Below, piece after piece: positions 7,561 through 16,164 of a stretch of DNA of 64,000 nt (position 1 is its first letter; each line of letters opens with the position of its first letter). The stretch covers positions 310,001-374,000 of the forward strand of contig JACKDN010000005.1 of assembly GCA_020633465.1 (NCBI GenBank), read 5' to 3'. Under the pieces are notes generated by a model. That model saw only the letters and a list, made by a program, of their open reading frames with translations, ran no database searches and had not been told where the DNA came from. The DNA comes from Myxococcales bacterium (GTDB lineage: Bacteria > Myxococcota_A > Bradymonadia > UBA7976 > UBA1532). Made by a program: the position numbers and the translations under genes.

Positions 7561-8693
7561 CCCTCGCTGGGCGCCCCAAAATCGCCGTGCTTGTACAGAT
7601 CGCCGAGCGCGTAGTTGGCGAGCCACTGGGTGTTGCGTAGGTCAGACAGGGCGACAGGCTGAACTGTCTGACCGTCGGACTCGAGGACGAAGACGCGTTC
7701 CGGCATTGAATTGAACTGGTCGAGCGCGACGGTCGAGTGTGTCGCGAGCAGTACGGTAAGACCGTTCTGCGATGCTCGCTCACGGATCGCCTCCAGTAGT
7801 ACTTGAAGCGCCCGTGGGTGGAGCGAATTCTCCGGTTCGTCGATGGCTACGATCCCGTTGGGCGGAGCAGACGCCACCGCGGCCAGATGCAATAAGGCCA
7901 TCAGGAAGCCGGTCGCCTCCTGAGCGACTGGAACCTTTACATCGGGACGACCCTTCCTAAAGACCGAGACGGTGACAGTCTGACCCGCCTGCTCGAAGTC
8001 GATGTCGTCGAAATAGGGGAACAACTCACGCATAGCATCGCGCACAAACTCCCAGTGCGGCCTGGTCGCACGTTGGAGCGTCCAGTTGCGCAGCACCGAG
8101 AACAGGTTCTCGCCATTGACATGAAGCCACTGATTCGTCGAAGCCGTGGATCCACTTCGCTGAAGCTTCCACAGGTTGTAGGTGTAGCTTCGATAGAGGC
8201 GATAATTCTCGAGCGCCGAGACCATCGGCTGTAGGACACTCTCGGCATCAGGATCGTCGTCGACCGCCACCCTGACGGCGCTCTGTGAACGAGCAACCAG
8301 CCGGTGCTCGCCTGCGTAGGCGAATTCGTCGCCGGCAGCTCGCGCCACAATCTCCTGCTCGGCACGGCGAACGACTTCCGCCGGGCTGCTGCTGATTCCT
8401 GCACCAGCGGCCGCTGGCTCCAGCTGCCACGTGACATCGCCAACCCCAACGCCGATGGCACAGCGGGCGCCCTCAGGCGCATCAGATCGCCTAAGAAGCG
8501 CCGCGCCTCCGACGTGGTGCTCCAGAGCGGCCGTCGGCCCATGAGTGTAGACATGGCGCATGACTTCGGGAATCTCCAGCGCTGTCGTCTTGCCGACACC
8601 ATTCGGCCCAACGACGAGCGACACGCCCTTCGCGACGTCCCACTGCAGGTGCGTTAGAGCCAAGAAATCACGCGCGAAGATGCGGAGCGACAT
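7557..8693 (-). CDS. RecF/OLD-like AAA ATPase (AAA_21 type)
   Basis: The protein has 378 residues. The N-terminal strand and Walker A read LVVGPNGVGKTTALEI (near residues 27-42), followed by a long helical insertion. The second half has a signature-like QEATGFLMALLHLAA, Walker B GIVAIDEPENSLHP and an H-loop LLATHS. This is the ABC-type AAA ATPase architecture of RecF, SbcC-like and OLD proteins and of several defence ATPases. It overlaps the downstream TOPRIM-like gene by 4 bases, so the two form one unit. Sampled lines in this gene are 52-58% GC against about 70% in the nearby DUF2357 gene, a sign of recent transfer. The defence role is inferred from architecture and island context; phage challenge would be needed to show it. 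Confidence 0.8.
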   Translation of the reverse strand: MSLRIFARDFLALTHLQWDVAKGVSLVVGPNGVGKTTALEIPEVMRHVYTHGPTAALEHHVGGAALLRRSDAPEGARCAIGVGVGDVTWQLEPAAAGAGISSSPAEVVRRAEQEIVARAAGDEFAYAGEHRLVARSQSAVRVAVDDDPDAESVLQPMVSALENYRLYRSYTYNLWKLQRSGSTASTNQWLHVNGENLFSVLRNWTLQRATRPHWEFVRDAMRELFPYFDDIDFEQAGQTVTVSVFRKGRPDVKVPVAQEATGFLMALLHLAAVASAPPNGIVAIDEPENSLHPRALQVLLEAIRERASQNGLTVLLATHSTVALDQFNSMPERVFVLESDGQTVQPVALSDLRNTQWLANYALGDLYKHGDFGAPSEG

Positions 8694-8699
8694 GGCGTC

Positions 8700-8829
8700 C
8701 TTTTAACGCCTGACCGTGTCGCGATCAAGGCGTGGACGGCGACCTCGCGCCCCTGGGCTCCAAGTCCTCCCAGGACGCGGTCGCCCTGACTTCGCACGCC
8801 GTCCGGCGCGGCACGCGCCTCGAGCACCG
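8700..8829 (-). pseudogene. remnant of a VapC toxin gene
   Basis: Directly after the vapB stop, the minus strand encodes TVLEARAAPDGV and then GLGAQGREVAVHALIA. This matches the central part of PIN-domain VapC toxins of this subfamily (usually I-V-L-E-A-R plus the segment leading to E-V-V-A-V-D and then A-x-x-A). The start with its first catalytic Asp and the C-terminal half are missing. The fragment then runs into the promoter side of the AAA ATPase gene. I read it as a deletion remnant, so no active toxin remains. Confidence 0.55.
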
Positions 8830-9078
8830 TCAATCGAGCATCCCGTCGTCGCCATAGCCGACCACATCTTCGGGCGATCGGTGCTCCAGGCGCCTCTCCT
8901 CGGCGCAGCACCCCCCGATCTCCATGAGCCGCCGCGCCAGAGGCCGGGTCACTCTGAGCATTCGCTGGCGCTCCAGCCGTTCACGCAGCGAAACGACGAC
9001 CAGCTCGGTAATGCTCTCGCCGGTCAACTCGGCGAGCTCGCGCGTCAGCCGCTCGGCCTCGTCGTCCTCGATGCCCAA
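8830..9078 (-). CDS. vapB: VapB-type antitoxin (Rv0623-like), orphan
   Basis: The protein has 82 residues, the usual size. The N-terminus GIEDDEAERLTRELAELTGESITELVVVSLRERL (read in parts) is the ribbon-helix-helix-like DNA-binding region of the Rv0623/VapB family. The C-terminus RSPEDVVGYGDDGM matches the toxin-binding tail usually written R-S-x-D-E-I-L-G-Y-D-x-x-G. In intact modules the toxin gene starts at the antitoxin stop; here only a VapC fragment follows. The antitoxin may persist as a DNA-binding repressor or as an anti-addiction remnant. The frame is intact, and two Cys (GGCC) in the middle are unusual. Confidence 0.75.
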   Translation of the reverse strand: MGIEDDEAERLTRELAELTGESITELVVVSLRERLERQRMLRVTRPLARRLMEIGGCCAEERRLEHRSPEDVVGYGDDGMLD

Positions 9079-9115
9079 CCCCCTGCTCGACTCCCGGTGA
9101 AGACAGGACCAAGGC

Positions 9116-9832
9116 CTACTGTATCCGTTCCAATTGGTCAGGAAAATGGGCCAACGGGTACTGCCCGCCCCTCTCGGTCACCGCGACCAGGCGACCGCTC
9201 ATGCGCGCATCTGGACCGCTCCTCAGGCGAAGGACCGCCCAGACCTCGACGCCCGAGGCATCAGGCGGCACCGCCCTCCGTGCGATGCGCTCCAACTGTG
9301 CCGTCGGCTCGAACTGCAGGAAGACGTCCACGCCGGAGCGACCCGGCGCCGAGAGCCACGTCTCCCCCGCGTAGATGGTCGTCCCGTTCAGCCTCAGCTC
9401 GACTGCCGCGATGAACTCCAGCCGCTGCTCGCGCCCATTGCAGGGTTGATGATCGGGAATTCGAGCATCCCCGACGAAGACAACGCGGTCGGGCATGTAC
9501 TGCGCGAGGACCTCCAGAGTGGCCGCGCTCGACGTTCGGATCGGAGGATCGATCGACCCGGGCTCCGCGTGGGACGCCTCGTAGAGCTCACCGGCCGCCA
9601 CGAAGTCCCGCTGCAACGACTCCACGATCTCTTTGGAGGAGAAGCCGAGGTGGGAGACCTCGTCGCCGTCGGCCAGCGGCGTGCGGGGGCAGCCCGCGTT
9701 TCCCCCGGTCTCGGTGCTGCACCCGAGCGTTCCCACGACGGACAGCAGGCCGACCAACGCACGGCGGCCCCAGACCGAAGCGACCAAGGCGAGCCGAGCG
9801 GGCCCCTGCGACGATTCCCACCGTGTCACCAT
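9116..9832 (-). CDS. lipoprotein of unknown function, downstream of McrBC-like genes
   Basis: The protein has 238 residues. The N-terminus has a basic start, a hydrophobic core (ALVGLLSVVGT) and a lipobox TLGC with Cys near residue 38, so it should be a lipid-anchored envelope protein. The body is predicted to be a single globular domain with several beta-strand stretches; I recognise no family. The ATG follows the DUF2357 stop by only 3 bases (TGA GCC ATG), so it is very probably cotranslated with the nuclease and AAA+ genes. An envelope lipoprotein is not a normal part of McrBC systems, so either it belongs to the module or it is a chance cistron. Confidence 0.7.
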   Translation of the reverse strand: MVTRWESSQGPARLALVASVWGRRALVGLLSVVGTLGCSTETGGNAGCPRTPLADGDEVSHLGFSSKEIVESLQRDFVAAGELYEASHAEPGSIDPPIRTSSAATLEVLAQYMPDRVVFVGDARIPDHQPCNGREQRLEFIAAVELRLNGTTIYAGETWLSAPGRSGVDVFLQFEPTAQLERIARRAVPPDASGVEVWAVLRLRSGPDARMSGRLVAVTERGGQYPLAHFPDQLERIQ

Positions 9833-9835
9833 GGC

Positions 9836-11512
9836 TCACCCCCCCAACAACACATCCAACACCCGCCCCAGCGCCTCCTCGTTCTCCGGCAACAACGGGA
9901 TCGCCCCGCCCCGCAGCCGGTCCGGCGGCCAGTCCCGATGCAACATCCCCGGCGCGGCCAGCACCGGCCGGTTCCACTTCGCCGGGTACAGCACCCACAC
10001 GCTGCCCACGAGCGGCTGCAGCTCGCCGCGGCGGCCGATCCACTCGCCGTACTTCAGCCAGATGTCCTCGACGGCGCTCCAGGGCGCACGGTCGGCGCGG
10101 GCGCGGTCGCGGCGGTGTTTGGCGTCGAAGACGTGGGCCCACACGGGCATGCCGGCCATCTCCTTCACCAGCACGGCGTCGGGGCGCAGCTCGGCGCCGC
10201 CGGTGATGCGGGCGAGGGGGCCGTCGCCGGCGTAGGCGACCTTGGGCTCGTACAGCAGGCGCCAGGTGACGTCGCCGGCGCGGGCGCTCCACACCTCGCC
10301 GCGGGGCAGGCGTACGAACCAGCCGTCGTGGACGCGGCGCAGGTCGCGGTCGAGGTGGCCGCCGAAGCGGCGGCAAAGGGCGTCGGTCAGCGCCACCAGC
10401 GTCCAGACCTCGTACAGGTCGTCCAGGTTGCGGGTGGGCGCGAAGACGCGCGGCGGCGCCAGCTCGCCGGCCTCGGCGAGGGCGGCGTCGACGCGGTGCA
10501 GCTGCCAGTAGCCGGGGTGGCGGGCCACGCGGGCGGTGCGCGGCAGGCGCGGGGCCGGGCGCAGGCCGGCGGGCAGGCCCAGGCGCGCGGGCGCGGCGTC
10601 CAGCTCGCCGCGCAGGTACTCGACGCGCAGCAGGCGATCCTCGACGGCCTGCAGGCGCGGTAGATCCTGCTCGCTGAACAGGTTGCCGCGCTCGGTGTAG
10701 AACGCCTCGCGGTCGGCGCGCCCCGCCAGCAGGCGATCGCGCTCGGCGCGCAGCCGCGCCTCGACCTTCTCCAACGCCTCGCGCAGCCGCCCGAGCAGGC
10801 CGACCAGGCCCCGGTTCTCGACCAGGTCGAGGTCGACCTGCACCCGCGGCTCGACCCGCACAGCCCGACCGCTGGCCTCGATGCGCAGCGCCGCCGGGCT
10901 GCGCGCCAGCCAGCGCACGTCGCGGGCGCGCATCCGCGGCGCCCGCGCCGGCACCGCCTGCGGTCGCTCGCGCTGCCGGTGGATGGGGCTGTTGCGGATC
11001 GACGGCGCCACCCGCCCGAGTACGCCCACCGCCTGCTCGAGCCGCGCCAGCATCGCGTCGGGGTGCATCGCCTCGCCGCCGCCCAGGTCGGCGACGACGT
11101 GCTCGGCGTCGCCGCCCAGATCGCTGGCCAGCCCCCGCGCGATGCCCTCGAGGGCGCCCACCATCGCCCGCACCGCCGCGACGTCCAGCTTCGTCGGCCG
11201 CACCGCCAGCCAGGCGCGCAGCGGCGGCTCGACGCCGTCCTCGACCAGCACGGTCACCCGCCCCGCCGCCGCGCTCAGCCACGTCGGATCGAGCCAGGTG
11301 GCCTTCCCCCGCTCGTCGGCCTGCAGCCGGTGCCGCGCGCGCCCGGCCCGCAGGATGACCTCGCCGTGCGGCGCCAGCCCGATGACCCGCAGCGCCACCC
11401 GCGCCCCGCCCCGCACCTCGAGCACCGGCGACGCGCGCCCCCGGTCGACCAGGTACACGTGCGCGCGGTCGTCGATGTCGATCTCGAGCGCGTGGTGCGC
11501 CGGATCATCCAT
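9836..11512 (-). CDS. DUF2357 / PD-(D/E)XK nuclease, McrC-like partner
   Basis: The protein has 558 residues. The N-terminal 120 residues are beta-rich, the middle (about 120-330) is helical with basic heptads, and the C-terminal third is a nuclease fold. NLDDLYEVWTLVALTDAL is the conserved helix of DUF2357 proteins, followed by AELRPDAVLV (catalytic Asp) and VFDAKHRRDR (the D-x-K half of PD-(D/E)XK) at about residues 440-470, then DIWLKYGEWIG. DUF2357 nucleases commonly pair with McrB-like AAA+ GTPases and act on foreign or modified DNA. The start overlaps the AAA+ gene by 8 bases. The family call is firm; target and chemistry are inferred. Confidence 0.85.
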   Translation of the reverse strand: MDDPAHHALEIDIDDRAHVYLVDRGRASPVLEVRGGARVALRVIGLAPHGEVILRAGRARHRLQADERGKATWLDPTWLSAAAGRVTVLVEDGVEPPLRAWLAVRPTKLDVAAVRAMVGALEGIARGLASDLGGDAEHVVADLGGGEAMHPDAMLARLEQAVGVLGRVAPSIRNSPIHRQRERPQAVPARAPRMRARDVRWLARSPAALRIEASGRAVRVEPRVQVDLDLVENRGLVGLLGRLREALEKVEARLRAERDRLLAGRADREAFYTERGNLFSEQDLPRLQAVEDRLLRVEYLRGELDAAPARLGLPAGLRPAPRLPRTARVARHPGYWQLHRVDAALAEAGELAPPRVFAPTRNLDDLYEVWTLVALTDALCRRFGGHLDRDLRRVHDGWFVRLPRGEVWSARAGDVTWRLLYEPKVAYAGDGPLARITGGAELRPDAVLVKEMAGMPVWAHVFDAKHRRDRARADRAPWSAVEDIWLKYGEWIGRRGELQPLVGSVWVLYPAKWNRPVLAAPGMLHRDWPPDRLRGGAIPLLPENEEALGRVLDVLLGG

Positions 11513-14500
11513 GGAAGAAGTCGTAGAAGTGGCCGGCCATCGCCCCGCGCTCGCGCATCACCTCGCAGCGCGCCGCCGACCGCTCCCAGCCGTGCCGGCG
11601 CAGCAGCCGCGCGAGCTGCTCGAAGGTGTCGCCGACCCGCTCGCCCACCCCGCGCAGCCCGGGCAGCACCCGCTGCGACAGGCAGTAGTCCTGCGCCACC
11701 CGGGGGTGCATCAGGCCCGCGCTGGCCGCCAGGTACCGCTCGAGCGCGCGCACCGTGCGCGTCGTCGGCGCGCCGTCCACCCGCGCCTCGATCAGCAGCC
11801 GCACGACCTCCTCGAGCGGCCCCAGCCCGGGCGGCGGCAGCGTCGCGACCTGCGCGCTCAGCGCCATCCAGTCCAGCGCCTCACCGGGCGGCGAGGGGCT
11901 GGGCGGCGGGTTCAGCAGGTGCTCGATGCTGGGCTCGACCCACACCACCGCCGCGCGGCTGAGGAAGCGCGGCGACAGCCGCTCGACCGTGTCGTCGACG
12001 TTCACCGTGCCCACCATCCGCACGTTGGCGCCGAGCCGGATGCGGGCCGGGTAGCGCGCCCCGTTCGCCGGCGTCAGCCCCTCGTCGTACAGGTGCAGCG
12101 TCGGCACCCGATCCTCGAGCGCCGAGATCACCCGGCTCAGGTAGTGCTCGGGCGAGGCGAGGTTCAGCTCTTCCAGGAGCACCGCGAACACCGCCCCGTG
12201 CTGCGCCTCGGACGCGTGCTCGGCGCGCAGCAGCAGCTCGACCAGCCCGTCGGTGCTGGCCATCCACTCGTCGCGCTGCGGGTGGTAGTAGCCGAACAGC
12301 GCGCTGTCGTCGTGCCAGTCTCGGCGCACCACCAACTCCCGATAGCGATCGGTGTCGCGGTGGGCGCCCAGCTGCGCCAGCAGATCGCGCGCGAGCGTGC
12401 TCTTGCCCACGCCCGGCGGCCCGGCCAGCAGCACCCAGGGGCTGGTCAGCACCGTCAGCAGCAGGTTGTGCACGTCGTGGGGCTCCCAGCCCCGCATCCG
12501 GCCGGCGATCTCGTCCCCCACCGCCGCGATCGAGCTCACCGGGCGCACCGGATCCAGCGTCGCGCGCAGCGGCGCGTGATCGCCGTTGCCGCCGCTCACC
12601 ACCGCCGGCCGTCCCGGCCCCACGCCCCCGGCGCCGAACAGCTCGGCCAAGAGCCGCGTGCGCCGATCCGCGCTCATCGCCTCGAGCGCGTCGACCTCGT
12701 CCTGCAGCGTGCCCAGCGCCGACTCCAGCCGCCGCCGCTCGTCCGCCTCGGCCGTCCGCAGCCGCGCCAGCGCCCCCTCGAGCCCGGCCTTCTGCGCGTC
12801 CGCCTCCTGCCGGTAGGCCTCGATGTCGCGATCGATCTCCGCCCGCTCGCGCTCGGCGTAGCGCTGCGCCGCCCGATCGATCTCCCGCCGCCCCTCCTCG
12901 GTCTGCAGGAACCGCTCGGCCGCCCGCCGGCGCTCCTTCACCAGCCACCGGCTGGTCTCGATCAGCGCCTCGAGCCGCCCCACCCGCTCGCGCCGAAGCT
13001 CGTCGGGCAGGTCGTGCAGCTCCTCGGCCAGCGCCGACACGCGCTCGGGCTCGACGCCGTCCAGCCCCTCGAGCAGCCGCGCCAGCCAGTGATCCGCCTC
13101 GCCCGGCGCCATGCGATCGACCGGCGTGGCGCCCAGATCGACCAGCGTCTGCAGATCGGGCGGCTCGTGCACCAGCGTGCGCCGCGGCGCCTCGGGCAGC
13201 GCCACCTCGATGCGCCCGAACAGCGGATCGAAGGCGTCCGTGGCCAGGCGCGCCTCGAAGCTGCGCTCGGCGGGCACCAGCCGGTTGTCGGCGCCGCTGA
13301 AGCGCGACGGGCCCAGGATGTGCCCCTCGACCTCGACGAACAGCGCCTCGCTGGGATCGGGCAGCGGGCCGAGATCGACGGTCTCCCAGGGCGCCTCGGG
13401 ATCGTGGCCCTCGAGCAGATCGGCCAGGAGCCCGCGCGGGGGCGGCTCGGGCGCCTCGTTCAGCCGGATGGGCTCGGGGCCGTGCGCGTCGTCGACGAAG
13501 GCCGGGCGCACCACGACCAGGGCGCCGCGCACCAGCTCGACGCCGGGCGGCGTCAGCAGGCGCTCGCCGGGCACGCGCACCGGGGCGAAGGTGACGCCGG
13601 TGGCCAGCCAGCACAGGGGCATCAGCGCGGCGCCGGCGCCGACGCCCTCGTCGGCGACCACCGCCAGCACGGCTTCGCGCAGCGGCGCGCGCTCGTCCAG
13701 CGCGCTCAGCAGCCCCTCCAGCGCGCCCATCAGGCCCTCGAAGGGCAGCTCGAGCTCGGCGCGCCGCGCGATGCGATCGACCAGGTGCCGCATCGAGCGG
13801 CGCTCTTCGGGGTACAGCTCCTTGTGGTTCTCGATGCGCTGAAGCGCCTCGCGCAGCTGCGGGCTGAGGCGGGCCTCGACGTTGCGCGCCAGCGCCTTGA
13901 TCGCCGCGCGCGCCTCGGCCAGCGCCTGCCGCCCGAGGGCCAGCGAGCCGCGCGACGCCTCGGCCGCCGCGGTCAGGCGCGGCGACACCTGCTGGCGCTC
14001 GGTCGAGGGCAGCCGATCGGCCTCGTTGCGCGCCTCCTGCAGCTCGGCCGCCAGCTCGCCGCGCGCCGCCTCGTGCGCCGACTGCAGCGCGGCGTGCCAC
14101 GCCCGCAGCGACTCGAGATCCGCGTCGACGCCCATCTGCGCCGGCTCGGCCAGGGCCGGATCGTCGGGCAGCAGGCGCGCGCGGGCGAGCTCGGTGTGCA
14201 GCTCGGCGGCCTTGTCGTACACGGCCTCGCGCTCGGCGTTCTGCTCGTCGGTGCGGATGAAGTCGCGCGCCATGCGCAGCCACTCGTCCGCCTGATCACC
14301 GTCGAAGCCGTCCAGCGCGTCGCTGGCCTGGCGCAGCGACACCTCGGCGTCCTCGATGCCACGGCCGCGGGCGCGCTCGCGCAGCAGGTCGACCTGCTGG
14401 CGCAGGCTGTCGAGGCGCTGCTCGGCCTCGGCGGCCCAGCGCGGCGCGGGCTTGTCGGGCACGAGCGCGCGGGCCTCGCGCACCAAGGGCAGCAAGCGCA

Positions 14501-15377
14501 CCCGGTCGAGGTCGCGGGGGGCGCCCTGCAGGGCCGAGAGGGCCTGGGCGGGGTCGAGCAGGGGCGAGGCGACCTCGCCGTTCCAGTCCAGATCCGCCAG
14601 CAGCGCCAGGGCCACCGGCGCCGCGGGACCGAGCGCGGCCTCGACCGCCACGCGCCAGTCGCGCGGCAGGGGCGAGGCGGGTACCGACTCGGTGCACCAG
14701 CGGTCGACCAGGGTCTGCACCTGCTCCTGCAGGGCGCTCATCGCGCGCACCAGCGGGTGCCACACCTTCACCCGGGTCAGCAGGCGCCGGCCCCCGCGCT
14801 CCTCGCTGGCCCAGTCCTCGACGTCGTCGGTCAGCAGGCGCAGCTCGGTCGGCGGTGACGGATCGGGGCCCACCGCCGCGTGCAGCACCGTCTCGGCCTC
14901 GCTGCGCGCCTCGCGATACAGGGTGGGGGCCGGGGCCACCTTCAGGTGCGGCATGCGCTCGGGCTCGAGCAGATCGCGCAGGGCGTCGCGCGCCGCGCGG
15001 AAGGCCACGGCGCGGCGCAGGGCGACGAGGGCGGGGTCGTCGTCCTGGCGGTCGAGCACGCCACGCAGCGCCTGGCCCAGCGCGCCCGGGAGGACGTGAT
15101 CGATCTGCCAGGCCGAGCCCACCTCGTCGTGGCCGGTGGTGGCCTGCAGCCACCAGCCGACCACCTGCGCCAGCTTGACGGTGTGGGCGTCCGCGCTGGC
15201 GTAGGCCAGCTGCACCACCTGGCGGAAGCGCGCCATCGCCTGGCCGCGGGCCCCGTCCTCGGTGTCGCCACGCCACACGAAGCGGTGGGCGGGCCCCGCG
15301 AGGCGCTCGAGGGCCCACACGCGCCCGGCCCCGTCGCGGCCCGCGCCCTGGCCCGCCAGCACCTGCCAATCGGTCAT
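11505..15377 (-). CDS. McrB-like AAA+ protein with long helical and coiled-coil region
   Basis: The protein has 1290 residues, far larger than classical McrB (about 460). Residues 1-800 are helix-rich, with no recognisable DNA-reader domain. Residues 800-905 form a strongly charged coiled coil (REIDRAAQRYAERERAEIDR and similar). The AAA+ module follows: Walker A LLAGPPGVGKSTLARDL (near 985), Walker B VFAVLLEELNLASPEHY, and GTVNVDDTVERLSPRFLSRA (near 1125). The last matches the McrB signature N-x-x-D (MNTAD in E. coli McrB) and its Arg-finger end. With the overlapping DUF2357 nuclease gene this resembles coiled-coil McrBC relatives (the CoCoNuT type) proposed to act against foreign nucleic acid. 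A good Shine-Dalgarno sequence supports the ATG at 15377. Confidence 0.8.
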   Translation of the reverse strand: MTDWQVLAGQGAGRDGAGRVWALERLAGPAHRFVWRGDTEDGARGQAMARFRQVVQLAYASADAHTVKLAQVVGWWLQATTGHDEVGSAWQIDHVLPGALGQALRGVLDRQDDDPALVALRRAVAFRAARDALRDLLEPERMPHLKVAPAPTLYREARSEAETVLHAAVGPDPSPPTELRLLTDDVEDWASEERGGRRLLTRVKVWHPLVRAMSALQEQVQTLVDRWCTESVPASPLPRDWRVAVEAALGPAAPVALALLADLDWNGEVASPLLDPAQALSALQGAPRDLDRVRLLPLVREARALVPDKPAPRWAAEAEQRLDSLRQQVDLLRERARGRGIEDAEVSLRQASDALDGFDGDQADEWLRMARDFIRTDEQNAEREAVYDKAAELHTELARARLLPDDPALAEPAQMGVDADLESLRAWHAALQSAHEAARGELAAELQEARNEADRLPSTERQQVSPRLTAAAEASRGSLALGRQALAEARAAIKALARNVEARLSPQLREALQRIENHKELYPEERRSMRHLVDRIARRAELELPFEGLMGALEGLLSALDERAPLREAVLAVVADEGVGAGAALMPLCWLATGVTFAPVRVPGERLLTPPGVELVRGALVVVRPAFVDDAHGPEPIRLNEAPEPPPRGLLADLLEGHDPEAPWETVDLGPLPDPSEALFVEVEGHILGPSRFSGADNRLVPAERSFEARLATDAFDPLFGRIEVALPEAPRRTLVHEPPDLQTLVDLGATPVDRMAPGEADHWLARLLEGLDGVEPERVSALAEELHDLPDELRRERVGRLEALIETSRWLVKERRRAAERFLQTEEGRREIDRAAQRYAERERAEIDRDIEAYRQEADAQKAGLEGALARLRTAEADERRRLESALGTLQDEVDALEAMSADRRTRLLAELFGAGGVGPGRPAVVSGGNGDHAPLRATLDPVRPVSSIAAVGDEIAGRMRGWEPHDVHNLLLTVLTSPWVLLAGPPGVGKSTLARDLLAQLGAHRDTDRYRELVVRRDWHDDSALFGYYHPQRDEWMASTDGLVELLLRAEHASEAQHGAVFAVLLEELNLASPEHYLSRVISALEDRVPTLHLYDEGLTPANGARYPARIRLGANVRMVGTVNVDDTVERLSPRFLSRAAVVWVEPSIEHLLNPPPSPSPPGEALDWMALSAQVATLPPPGLGPLEEVVRLLIEARVDGAPTTRTVRALERYLAASAGLMHPRVAQDYCLSQRVLPGLRGVGERVGDTFEQLARLLRRHGWERSAARCEVMRERGAMAGHFYDFFHG

Positions 15378-15382
15378 TCGAT

Positions 15383-15404
15383 CCTCCCCCCGGAGCGCAG
15401 ACTA
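15383..15404 (-). promoter_or_regulatory. promoter -10 and ribosome binding site of the McrB-like gene
   Basis: On the minus strand, TAGTCT (15404-15399) is a -10-like hexamer and GGAGG (15387-15383) lies 5 bases before the ATG at 15377. The strong Shine-Dalgarno sequence contrasts with the leaderless housekeeping genes nearby. No clear -35 was found. Confidence 0.4.
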
Positions 15405-15479
15405 GGTCGGCCCGCCCTCACCGGCAACCACCCGCGCGGGGTGCGACCGATCCTCGGCGCAAAGCGTCGGTGAATGGTC

Positions 15480-15485
15480 TAGGAT
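15480..15485 (+). promoter_or_regulatory. -10-like hexamer TAGGAT upstream of fsa
   Basis: TAGGAT matches 4 of 6 bases of the sigma-70 -10 consensus and lies 30 bases before the ATG of fsa, leaving room for a short leader with the GGAGAG ribosome binding site. It sits in the 138-base divergent gap shared with the McrB-like gene. No convincing -35 is seen. Confidence 0.3.
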
Positions 15486-15515
15486 GCGGCCGCAGCCAGC
15501 CACTCGGAGAGTCCC

Positions 15516-16160
15516 ATGAAGTTCTTCATCGACACCGCCGACATCGACGAGATCCGCGAGGCCAACGCCCTGGGCGTCCTCGACGGCGTCACCACCAACC
15601 CCAGCCTGGTCGCCAAGACCGGCCGCAAGTTCCGCGACGTGCTCGCCGACATCTGCGAGGTGGTCGACGGGCCCATCTCGGCCGAGGTGGTGTCGACCGA
15701 CTTCGAGGGCATCAAGCGCGAGGCCAAGGAGCTGTCGGCCATCCACGAGAACATCGTGGTGAAGGTGCCGCTGATCCTCGAGGGCCTGAAGGCGGTGCGC
15801 TGGTGCGCCGATCACGGCATCGCCACCAACGTCACGCTGTGCTTCTCGCCGGTGCAGGCGCTCTTGGCCGCGAAGGCCGGCGCCGACTACATCAGCCCCT
15901 TCGTCGGCCGCCTGGACGACATCTCGACCGACGGCATGGGCCTCGTCGAGCAGATCATCGAGATCTACCAGGCCTACGAGTACGACACCGAGGTGCTGGT
16001 GGCGAGCGTGCGCCACCCGATGCACGTGCTCGAGGCCGCGCGCATGGGCGCCGACGTCGCGACGATGCCGCTGAACGTCATCAAGGGGCTCGCCAAGCAC
16101 CCGCTGACCGACATCGGCCTCGAGAAGTTCCTCGCCGACTGGGACAAGGTGCCGAAGTAA
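15516..16160 (+). CDS. fsa: transaldolase / fructose-6-phosphate aldolase family enzyme
   Basis: The protein has 214 residues, the length of the short (type 3B) transaldolases. Family motifs are FFIDTADIDEIR at the start, DGVTTNPSLVAK, the Schiff-base strand NIVVKVPL with Lys83, GIATNVTLCFSPVQA, AGADYISPFVGRLDD and the C-terminal ADVATMPLNVI. The enzyme either transfers dihydroxyacetone units in the non-oxidative pentose phosphate pathway or cleaves fructose 6-phosphate. Sequence alone does not settle which; many proteins with this pattern are transaldolases. It is cytoplasmic and monocistronic, divergent from the McrB-like gene and 4 bases from the convergent ferredoxin gene. Confidence 0.93.
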   Translation: MKFFIDTADIDEIREANALGVLDGVTTNPSLVAKTGRKFRDVLADICEVVDGPISAEVVSTDFEGIKREAKELSAIHENIVVKVPLILEGLKAVRWCADHGIATNVTLCFSPVQALLAAKAGADYISPFVGRLDDISTDGMGLVEQIIEIYQAYEYDTEVLVASVRHPMHVLEAARMGADVATMPLNVIKGLAKHPLTDIGLEKFLADWDKVPK

Positions 16161-16164
16161 GGAT

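Noticed and set aside
8654..8911. 85-codon minus-strand ORF as an intact VapC toxin
   Set aside because: It overlaps the end of vapB and the start of the ATPase gene, and only its middle resembles VapC; the catalytic Asp residues of the PIN domain are missing.
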